Shown: positions 57,290 through 64,000 of the stretch, piece after piece | Position numbering within the stretch: the stretch's first letter is position 1 | How the letters are laid out: every line of letters starts with the position of its first letter | Assembly (NCBI GenBank): GCA_900471525.1 | Contig: UCEZ01000030.1 | Coordinates: forward strand, 124,001-188,000 | Source of the DNA: Hyphomicrobiales bacterium | GTDB taxonomy: Bacteria; Pseudomonadota; Alphaproteobacteria; Rhizobiales; Rhizobiaceae | DNA length: 64,000 nucleotides | Reading direction: 5' to 3' | Position numbers and translations under genes: made by a program | Notes under the pieces: generated by a model | Database searches by the model: none | What the model was told of the DNA's origin: nothing | Seen by the model: the letters and a program-made list of their open reading frames with translations, nothing else

Positions 57290-60202
57290 TCAAGCCCGCT
57301 TCATCAACGGAAATCGTTCCTTCAGCAGCCGCTGGATCGACTCCGAACCGATTGGCGGGCCGAAGAGGAAGCTTTGGCCGAAGTCGCAGCCCATCTGGGC
57401 GAGCTGGATGGCGTCTTCCTCGGACTCGATGCCTTCGGCGACCACCTGCATGTCGAGTTCGCGGGCCATGGTGATGACCGAGCGCAGAAGGATCGTACGC
57501 TTGTCGCTCGGGTCCTTGACCAACGACTTGTCGATCTTGATCGTGTCGAAGGGAAAGCGTGTGAGATAGGCAAGCGACGAATGGCCGGTACCGAAATCGT
57601 CGAGCGCCAGCCGCAACCCGGCATCCTTGAGCTTCTCCAGCACCAGACGTGCCTGCTCGGGATTTTCCATGACAACGGATTCGGTGAGTTCCACCTTCAC
57701 CTTGTGCGGGTCGCAATGGTTCTTGTTCAAGATACCCCGGATATCATCATAGAGGTCGTTGTTGAGGAGCTGCGCGCTCGACAGGTTGACCGAGACGAAG
57801 ATCGGCAGGTCGCCCGTCTGAAGTTGCCAGTCAGTCAGGTCGCTGGTCGCCTTTTCGAAGGCGAACATGCCGAGCTGGTTGATGAGATCCGATGCTTCGG
57901 CGATCGGGATGAATTCCGACGGCGAAATACTGCCGCGCTTGGGATGCTCCCAGCGCATCAGGGCCTCGAAACCGGCAATCTCCGCATCCACAAGGCGCAC
58001 GATCGGCTGATAGACAAGGCTCAGTTCCTTGCGCTCGATGGCGCGGCGCAGGTCGGTTTCGAGCTGCAGGCGGTCGGTTCCTGAGGCGCGGAAGGCGGGC
58101 CGGAAGGGTTCGACGCGGTTGCCACCGGCCTTCTTGGCGCGGAACATGGCAAGTTCCGCGTCGTCGAGCAGCCCGGCGGCGCTTTCCTGCTGATCAACCC
58201 AGGACACAAGGCCGATCGAGGCCGTCAGGCTGATTTCCCGATTGCCGAAATTGAGCGGCACCATGATCGCCTTGGAGACGGCATCGGCGAAATCGGCAAC
58301 CTTGGCGGGATCACGCTCCGACATCAGGATCAGCCCGAATTCATCACTGCCGAGACGGGCGAGCGTGTCGTGCGGCTTGACGAGTCGGCGCAGACGGCGA
58401 GTCAGCGCGATGAGGATATTGTCGCCGGCGGCGATGCCAAGCACGTCGTTGACCTGCTTGTAGCGATCGATGTCGATGGTGATGACGGTCGGCCTGACCG
58501 CGGTCGAGCCAGGTGCCAGCGACAGGATCGACTGCAGTCGGTCGAGGAAGATCTGCCGGTTCGGCAATCCCGTCAGGTTGTCGTTGAGCGCATTGTGCAG
58601 CAGCCGGTCGATGGAATTCTTCTGCTCGGTGATATCGACGATGGTGCCGACGCAGCGGATGATCTCGCCGTTGGCGCCGAGTACCGGCCGCGCGCGGATC
58701 GACAGCCAGTGGTAATGGCCGTCTTCGGCCCGTACCCGAAATTCGTGGTTCAGCCGACCCTTGCGATGCTCGAGCAGAACGTCCAGCGTCGCGCGGAAGC
58801 GATCGCGATCGTCGGGGTGCAGGCGCGGCAGCCAGTTGCGGGCAGCACCGTGCATGGTGCCGGGCGAAAGGCCGAGCTGAGCGGAGATATCCGGAATGGT
58901 GACGACGCGGTCGCGGGCCACGTCCCAGTCCCAGACGGTGTCGCCGGAACCGGTCAACGCGAGCGACTGGCGCTCCAGGTCGGAGAACAGACCCTGGCTG
59001 TAGGCCCCACCGGCAAAGGCGTGCTGCATGACCGTGAAGCCGATCAGAAGCACGATCAGCACCAGGCCGCCACCAAGCGCCGGCTGGACGATGTCATTGG
59101 CAAGCTGCCCGGTGACAGTCATCCAGGCGCCGAACAGCCAGACGAGGATCAATAGCCAGGCCGGCACCAGCAGGATGGCGCGGTCGTAGCGGTTGAAGCC
59201 GAGATAGGCGATCAGGACGATGCCGGCGGTGCCCGTCAGCGCGAAGGACAGACGCGCAATGCCGGATGCGATGGCCGGGTCATAGATGGCAACGCCGAAC
59301 AGCAGGCCGAGGCCGAGGATCCAGGCGAGCGTCGCATAGCTCAGATGCTGGTGCCAGCGGTTCAGGTTGAGGTAGGTGAACAGGAAGATCACGAGGCCCG
59401 CGGCGAGGAACACTTCGGTTCCCGCCCGCCATATTCGCTCGTCGCCGGCGGTAATCGAGATCAGCTTCGACAGGAAGCCGAAATCGACGCAGATATAGGC
59501 AAGCACCGCCCAGGCAAGGGCTGCCGTCGCAGGCAGCATCGAGGTTCCCTTGACGACGAAGAGAATGGTCAGGAACACGGCAAGCAGGCCGGCAATGCCA
59601 AGCACGATGCCGCGATAGAGTGTGAAAGCGTTAACCGTGTCCTTGTAGGCGTCCGGCTGCCAGAGATAGATCTGCGGCAGGTCAGGGCCGGCGAGCTCGG
59701 CCACGAAGGTGATGACGGAGCCCGGGTTGAGCGTGATGCGGAACACGTCCGCTTCGTCGCTCGGCTGCCGGTCGAGCGCAAAGCCTTCACTCGGTGTAAT
59801 GGACAGGATGCGCTGCGAGCCAAGGTCGGGCCAGAACAGCTTCGAGTTTACCAGCCGGAAATGCGGGGCGACGATGACGCGCTCCAGCTGCTCTTCCGAA
59901 ACGTTGGCAAGCGCGAAAACGGCCCAGTCGCCCTGGTGGTTTTCGGCGCTGGAGCGCACCTCGATACGCCGGACGATGCCGTCGGTGCCGGGCGCCGTCG
60001 AAACCTGGAAGGCCTCGCCGCGGCCGGTATAAATTTCCGTTGTGGCGGTCAGGTCGAGCGCCGTGTCCTCGCGCGAAATCTTCACCGGTTCCGTCGCAAG
60101 GGCTGCACCACTACCGATCAGGCAGAACGCGATCAACATGGCGCAGAGAAGCGCCAAGAGCCTTCGTGCTGACAGGGGGAGCGGTAGGCGGTTCAAAAAC
60201 AT
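57290..60202 (-). CDS. Membrane GGDEF-EAL cyclic-di-GMP protein with 7-helix sensor
   Basis: The 970-residue protein has a signal peptide (about 1-37), an extracytoplasmic domain (about 38-190), seven hydrophobic helices (about 195-400, 7TMR-DISM-like), a PAS domain (about 415-540, DTVWDWDVARDRVVTIPD), a GGDEF domain with altered LARLGSDEFGLIL, and an EAL domain with FEALMRWEHP, DDFGTGHSS and VAEGIES. The EAL site looks intact, so phosphodiesterase activity is likely; the GSDEF site may or may not be active. ATG at 60202 overlaps the GNAT stop by 1 base. Confidence 0.92.
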   Translation of the reverse strand: MFLNRLPLPLSARRLLALLCAMLIAFCLIGSGAALATEPVKISREDTALDLTATTEIYTGRGEAFQVSTAPGTDGIVRRIEVRSSAENHQGDWAVFALANVSEEQLERVIVAPHFRLVNSKLFWPDLGSQRILSITPSEGFALDRQPSDEADVFRITLNPGSVITFVAELAGPDLPQIYLWQPDAYKDTVNAFTLYRGIVLGIAGLLAVFLTILFVVKGTSMLPATAALAWAVLAYICVDFGFLSKLISITAGDERIWRAGTEVFLAAGLVIFLFTYLNLNRWHQHLSYATLAWILGLGLLFGVAIYDPAIASGIARLSFALTGTAGIVLIAYLGFNRYDRAILLVPAWLLILVWLFGAWMTVTGQLANDIVQPALGGGLVLIVLLIGFTVMQHAFAGGAYSQGLFSDLERQSLALTGSGDTVWDWDVARDRVVTIPDISAQLGLSPGTMHGAARNWLPRLHPDDRDRFRATLDVLLEHRKGRLNHEFRVRAEDGHYHWLSIRARPVLGANGEIIRCVGTIVDITEQKNSIDRLLHNALNDNLTGLPNRQIFLDRLQSILSLAPGSTAVRPTVITIDIDRYKQVNDVLGIAAGDNILIALTRRLRRLVKPHDTLARLGSDEFGLILMSERDPAKVADFADAVSKAIMVPLNFGNREISLTASIGLVSWVDQQESAAGLLDDAELAMFRAKKAGGNRVEPFRPAFRASGTDRLQLETDLRRAIERKELSLVYQPIVRLVDAEIAGFEALMRWEHPKRGSISPSEFIPIAEASDLINQLGMFAFEKATSDLTDWQLQTGDLPIFVSVNLSSAQLLNNDLYDDIRGILNKNHCDPHKVKVELTESVVMENPEQARLVLEKLKDAGLRLALDDFGTGHSSLAYLTRFPFDTIKIDKSLVKDPSDKRTILLRSVITMARELDMQVVAEGIESEEDAIQLAQMGCDFGQSFLFGPPIGSESIQRLLKERFPLMKRA

Positions 60203-60813
60203 CAATCACTCGAATTCTTATGTTGCATGCTGTCCTGCGAGAGAAGGGAAAACATCAGGTGATCCCGCCATTGCCCGTTGATTTTCAGGTATTCCCGCAA
60301 GTAGCCTTCGCGCTGAAACCCGGCCTTTTCAAGGAGCCGGATGCTTCTGTGGTTCTCGGGAATACAGGCTGCTTCAATACGGTGCAACTGAAGGGTCGAA
60401 AAGATGTAGGGAATAGCCAGTTTGACGGCTTGGGCCATATGCCCTTTGCCGGCATAGCGCTCGCCCATCCAGTAGCCAATCATGCAGCATTGGGCGGCAC
60501 CCCGGCGGATATAGCCGATCGTCAGCCCGCCGATCAGCTGGTCTTCGGCCCGCGAAATGATGAAGAGTGGCACGGCCTGGCCGGAAGCGAATTCCTGCTC
60601 GTTGCGGATGACGCGGGTGCGAAAGGCGCTCTCGGTCATCTCGTCGGCCCGCCACGTTGGCTCCCACGGCTCGAGAAAGGCGCGGCTTTCGTTGCGCAAC
60701 TGATACCACTGCCGATAGTCGGATGTTTTGGGCAAACGCAGCAAATGCGTCGCATTGGCAATCTCGACCGGATCCGGCTGCCGCGACAGAAACCGAAAGA
60801 CCGATCGTGTCAT
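60202..60813 (-). CDS. GNAT family N-acetyltransferase (RimJ/RimL type)
   Basis: The 203-residue protein has the GNAT acetyl-CoA fold: IGYWMGERYAGKGHMAQAVKLAIPYIFSTLQLHRIEAACIPENHRSIRLLEKAGFQREGYLREYL in successive parts. It resembles the ribosomal-protein Ala-acetyltransferases. GGAGG lies 6 bases before the ATG at 60813. It sits between the M16 peptidase and the GGDEF-EAL gene, overlapping the latter by 1 base. Confidence 0.92.
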   Translation of the reverse strand: MTRSVFRFLSRQPDPVEIANATHLLRLPKTSDYRQWYQLRNESRAFLEPWEPTWRADEMTESAFRTRVIRNEQEFASGQAVPLFIISRAEDQLIGGLTIGYIRRGAAQCCMIGYWMGERYAGKGHMAQAVKLAIPYIFSTLQLHRIEAACIPENHRSIRLLEKAGFQREGYLREYLKINGQWRDHLMFSLLSQDSMQHKNSSD

Positions 60814-60899
60814 ATATGCCTCCGCAGCGTGTATGTTGCCGAGATGCGAGAGTGCCGGGCGCTCGAGGAACGCCCGGAGGTCGCCCTTCAATATAAGAA

Positions 60900-62201
60900 T
60901 TAACCGTTGGCGGCGCGAGCCTGAACGGTCTTGTTGGAAAGTGCGCCGAGAAGGTCGCCCATCGGTGCCAGTTTCTCCACCGGCCCGATCGCCGACAGCG
61001 TCGGGGTCGTGTCGAAGAACAGCCGGCCGGCAAGATCCGTCAGACGCTCGATGGTGATGCCGGACAGGCGCTCCATCAGTTCCTCGTTCGGGATCGGACG
61101 GCCGTACAGCATCATCTGGCGAGCGATCTGGCCGGCGCGGGCAGCGGGACTTTCCTGGCCCATCAGAAGCTGGGCGCGGATCTGCGCGCGGGCGCGGTCG
61201 ATTTCCTGCTGCTCGATCTTCATCGACGACTTGCGCAGTTCATCGATGATGACGGGCATCAGTTCCGGCAGGTTCTCGCCGCCGGTTGCCGCGTGAACGC
61301 CGAAGATGCCGGTATCGGAAAAGCCCCAATGGAAGGCGTAGACCGAATAGCACAGACCGCGATGTTCGCGCACTTCCTGGAACAGGCGCGAGGACATGCC
61401 GCCGCCAAGGATGTTGGCGAGAATCTGCGAACAGTAGAAATCGCGGGCGTGATAGGCCTTGCCCTCGAAACCGAGCAGGACCTGCGCGTCCATCAGGTCG
61501 CGATCCTCGCGCACGTCGCCGCCAGTGTAACGGGCAACGTCGGCAATTGGCGGCGAGGCCGGCTTTTGCGGCAGGCTGGAGAACCGGTCTTCAACCTGTC
61601 GCACAAAACTATCATGATCGATCGCACCGGCACCGACGACGAACATGCGGTCGGTGGTGTAGTTGCGGTCGAGATAGGTGCGGATTTGCTGTGGCGTGAA
61701 GGAAAGAACCGTGTCCGGCGTGCCGAGGATCGGGCGGCCGATCGTCTGGTTGGCAAAGGCGGTTTCGGCAAATTTGTCGAAGACGACGTCGTCGGGCGTG
61801 TCGTTGGCGGCGCCGATTTCCTGCAGAATGACCTGCTTTTCCCGCTGCAGCTCGTCTTCCTCGAAGGACGATTCCGTCAGGATATCCGCAAGGATATCGA
61901 CAGCGAGGGGAACATCGTCCTGAAGAATGCGGGCGTAGTAGGAGGTTGTTTCCGTTGATGTCGCGGCGTTGACTTCGCCGCCGACATTTTCGATCTGTTC
62001 GGCTATCTCGCGGGCTGTTCGCCGTGCGGTGCCCTTGAACGCCATGTGTTCCAGCAGATGGGCAATTCCGTGCTCGTCCGTGGTTTCATCGCGTGAACCG
62101 GATTTGATCCAGACCCCGAGCGCGACGCTTTCAAGATGCGGCATGTTCTCGGTGACGACCGTCAACCCGGATTGGAGCCGGGTGCACTCAACTTTCATCA
62201 T
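60900..62201 (-). CDS. M16 family zinc peptidase (mitochondrial processing peptidase-like)
   Basis: The 433-residue protein has the inverted zinc motif HLLEH (48-52) in GIAHLLEHMAFKGTARR, and a downstream Glu in the KQVILQEI region as third ligand. The C-terminal half has YCSQILANILGGGMSSRLFQEVREHRGLCYSVYAF. Alphaproteobacterial members resemble the beta subunit of mitochondrial processing peptidase. It begins at ATG 62201, 16 bases after thrC, as part of the same operon; a second ATG one codon on is equivalent. Confidence 0.95.
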   Translation of the reverse strand: MMKVECTRLQSGLTVVTENMPHLESVALGVWIKSGSRDETTDEHGIAHLLEHMAFKGTARRTAREIAEQIENVGGEVNAATSTETTSYYARILQDDVPLAVDILADILTESSFEEDELQREKQVILQEIGAANDTPDDVVFDKFAETAFANQTIGRPILGTPDTVLSFTPQQIRTYLDRNYTTDRMFVVGAGAIDHDSFVRQVEDRFSSLPQKPASPPIADVARYTGGDVREDRDLMDAQVLLGFEGKAYHARDFYCSQILANILGGGMSSRLFQEVREHRGLCYSVYAFHWGFSDTGIFGVHAATGGENLPELMPVIIDELRKSSMKIEQQEIDRARAQIRAQLLMGQESPAARAGQIARQMMLYGRPIPNEELMERLSGITIERLTDLAGRLFFDTTPTLSAIGPVEKLAPMGDLLGALSNKTVQARAANG

Positions 62202-62217
62202 ACGTCTTTCTGCGTCC

Positions 62218-63624
62218 TTACTTCCGGATGCGGGCACGCTCGTTGATAAAAGTTTCAACGACTTTAAGCTCGGCGTCAAGAATATCGAAACGCTCCTCCC
62301 TGACCATTAGATCAGCAAGCCACGTCGGAAGCGCCGGGTCAATACCACTGGCTGATTTTACTGCGGCGGGGAATTTCGCGGGGTGCGCGGTCGCAAGCGT
62401 CACCATCGGAGCGTTTGGTTTTTCATGCTTGCCCGCAACGAAGACGCCAATGGCGGTGTGTGGATCGAGCAGGTAACCGGTCGCCTCAAGTGTCGCGCGG
62501 ATCGTCTTTGCAACTTCTTTTTCGGACGCGCGGCCGGCTCGGAACACCTTGCGGATGGCCTTCAGCGCCTTTTCCTCGATCTCGAAGGAGCCCGATTGCT
62601 TCAGGCTGGCCATGGCGCCGCGCACCTTGGAGGCGTCGCGGTCGTATGCTTCGAACAGCAGCCGCTCGAAGTTCGAGGAGATCTGGATGTCCATCGAGGG
62701 TGAGGTGGTCGCCTTGACGTCGCGCATCTCGTAGCGGCCGGTCTTCAGCGTGCGGGCGAGAATGTCGTTCTCGTTGGTGGCGACGACCAGCTTGTCGATC
62801 GGCAGCCCCATCTGCTTGGCCACGTAGCCCGCAAAGATATCGCCGAAATTGCCGGTAGGAACCGTGAAGGAGATTTTCCGGTCCGGGCCGCCGAGGGCCA
62901 GAGCCGTTGTGAAATAATAGACGATCTGGGCCATGATGCGCGCCCAGTTGATCGAGTTGACGCCGGACAGCGCCACGCCGTCGCGGAAGGCAACGTCGTT
63001 GAACATCTCTTTGACGAGGCTCTGGCAGTCGTCGAAATTGCCGTTGATCGCCAGGGCATGGACGTTGCCTGCCTTGGATGTCGTCATCTGGTGCTGCTGC
63101 ACCGGCGACACCTTGCCATGCGGGAACAGGATGAAGATGTCGGTCCGGTCACGCCCGGCAAAGGCGTCGATCGCCGCGCCGCCGGTATCGCCCGATGTCG
63201 CGCCGACGATGGTGGCGCGCTGGTTGCGCTCTGTCAGCACATAATCCATCAGCCGCCCGAGCAGCTGCATGGCGACATCCTTGAAGGCGAGCGTCGATCC
63301 GTGGAACAGCTCCATGATGAAGGCGTTGGGGCCAGTCTGGACGAGCGGAGCGATCGCCGGATGGCGGAAGGTGGCGTAGGCCTCGTCGATCATCGCGCGG
63401 AACTTGTCGTCCGGGATTTCGCCATCGATGAAGGGGCTCAGGACCGTGAAGGCGATCTCCTGGTAGGATTTGCCGCGCAGCGCCCGGATTTCCTTCTTGG
63501 AGAAGCTTGGCCATTCCTTTGGAACATAAAGACCGCCGTCGCGGCCCAGACCCGCCAGAAGCGCATCGCAAAAACCCAGCGAAGGGGCTTCGCCCCGCGT
63601 CGACACATACTTCACAGTGACCAT
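62218..63624 (-). CDS. thrC: Threonine synthase
   Basis: The 468-residue pyridoxal-phosphate enzyme converts O-phosphohomoserine to threonine. Motifs are YVSTRGEAPSLGFCDALLAGLGRDGGLYVP, HGSTLAFKDVAMQLLGR with the PLP Lys, and TVPTGNFGDIFAGYVA. The first in-frame ATG (63624) has AAGG with no spacing; a GTG at 63615 (MKYVSTRG) has better spacing and may be the real start. It heads the operon thrC, M16 peptidase, GNAT, GGDEF-EAL. Confidence 0.96.
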   Translation of the reverse strand: MVTVKYVSTRGEAPSLGFCDALLAGLGRDGGLYVPKEWPSFSKKEIRALRGKSYQEIAFTVLSPFIDGEIPDDKFRAMIDEAYATFRHPAIAPLVQTGPNAFIMELFHGSTLAFKDVAMQLLGRLMDYVLTERNQRATIVGATSGDTGGAAIDAFAGRDRTDIFILFPHGKVSPVQQHQMTTSKAGNVHALAINGNFDDCQSLVKEMFNDVAFRDGVALSGVNSINWARIMAQIVYYFTTALALGGPDRKISFTVPTGNFGDIFAGYVAKQMGLPIDKLVVATNENDILARTLKTGRYEMRDVKATTSPSMDIQISSNFERLLFEAYDRDASKVRGAMASLKQSGSFEIEEKALKAIRKVFRAGRASEKEVAKTIRATLEATGYLLDPHTAIGVFVAGKHEKPNAPMVTLATAHPAKFPAAVKSASGIDPALPTWLADLMVREERFDILDAELKVVETFINERARIRK

Positions 63625-64000
63625 CCTTCGTCGTCTGTTTGCTGCCGCTTGAGGGCGCGGCGGGAATTGAGCGGCACCCTAGTCGAACCATCGGCAAATC
63701 GCGGTTCTTTTTGCGTCAAGCCTTGGCAAAGCTGACGGAAATATCGGGTTTTCATCCGTTGCCGGCCAATTCAGCGCGTCCTGAAAAATTGGCGTTCCGG
63801 CTTCAGACTCCAATCGATTTTTCAATGCGTCGCTGCTATAGACCATCGCCAAGGGTCTTGAAAGGCTCAAGTTGCAGGGGTGAAAAACCGAAAAATACCT
63901 TATTTTGCGGTCAGTCACGCTCCGCGGCATCAATTGTGCAAGGCAGGGGGTCAAGTCTGGTGTTTGGTAAAGTTTCCATCCGTCTTCTCGGAATTTCACT
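63625..64000. other. Upstream region of thrC, window edge
   Basis: No credible gene was seen in these 376 bases. The only long frame (minus, about 63679-63999) has no family-like composition. The thrC promoter should lie here. The next gene probably lies beyond the window. Confidence 0.5.

Noticed and set aside
63679-63999. 106-codon minus-strand frame at the right edge
   Set aside because: It has no ribosome-binding site or protein-family composition and lies in the thrC upstream region.

Overview
The window looks like chromosomal DNA of an alphaproteobacterium in the Rhizobiaceae (Rhizobium/Agrobacterium-like). The GC content is high. The gene content is typical: a bioMNY biotin transporter, a hybrid ribB, IalB, OpgC and DUF1344 proteins, the block coxB-coxA-ctaB-coxF-ctaG-coxC followed by DUF983-SURF1, and the order ispH-thrB-rnhA. 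The species cannot be named from sequence alone. I saw no rRNA, tRNA, CRISPR array, complete insertion sequence or prophage.

Layout. 0-2.3 kb: a secreted DUF4424 protein and an OpgC-type membrane acyltransferase. 2.3-8.9 kb (minus): HDAC-like deacetylase, xseB, a large RTX calcium-binding protein, a pirin and dxs. 9-10.9 kb (minus): bioM-bioN-bioY. 11-15.3 kb: a YcaQ-like DNA glycosylase, an unusual papain-like peptidase joined to an alpha/beta hydrolase, and a secreted GH16 glucanase. 15.4-21 kb (minus): aroC-ribB and a CHASE-PAS-GGDEF-EAL protein. 21-31 kb: DUF1344, a phosphatase, fabI, a DnaJ-type chaperone, a lipoprotein, pdxH, a polysaccharide deacetylase, tldD, a TetR/aldo-keto reductase divergent pair and an IalB protein. 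31.6-42.4 kb (plus): the aa3 cytochrome oxidase operon and its assembly factors, interrupted by a HigBA-type toxin-antitoxin pair and an L,D-transpeptidase, then ispH, a rhizobial inverted repeat, thrB and rnhA. 42.4-53 kb: a DUF1194 vWA protein, a persulfide dioxygenase-rhodanese fusion, two peroxiredoxins, an ArsR/AHSA1/RibD-C cassette, an MFS/LysR divergent pair, a DsbD-alpha-like protein, YqgE, CsbD and a zinc-ribbon metallopeptidase. 53-57.2 kb: an accessory-looking stretch with an adenylate cyclase-TPR protein and a large FabMG-like protein. 57.3-63.6 kb (minus): thrC, an M16 peptidase, a GNAT and a second GGDEF-EAL protein, probably one operon.

How the parts fit. The core is respiration (coxBA, ctaB, coxF, ctaG, coxC, SURF1) plus central biosynthesis (dxs and ispH in the MEP pathway, aroC, ribB, pdxH, fabI, thrB and thrC). 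Accessory genes sit between these conserved blocks. Several regulatory sites can be read directly: a perfect FNR/FixK-type box before coxB, a duplicated palindrome between the tetR and aldo-keto reductase genes, a 15-bp-arm inverted repeat before arsR, and an inverted repeat at the toxin-antitoxin promoter. The least explained items are the peptidase-hydrolase fusion (12.4-14.3 kb), the FabMG-like protein (55.7-57.1 kb) and the zinc-ribbon metallopeptidase (51.9-53.0 kb). I did not find a clear multi-gene system that is certainly new.
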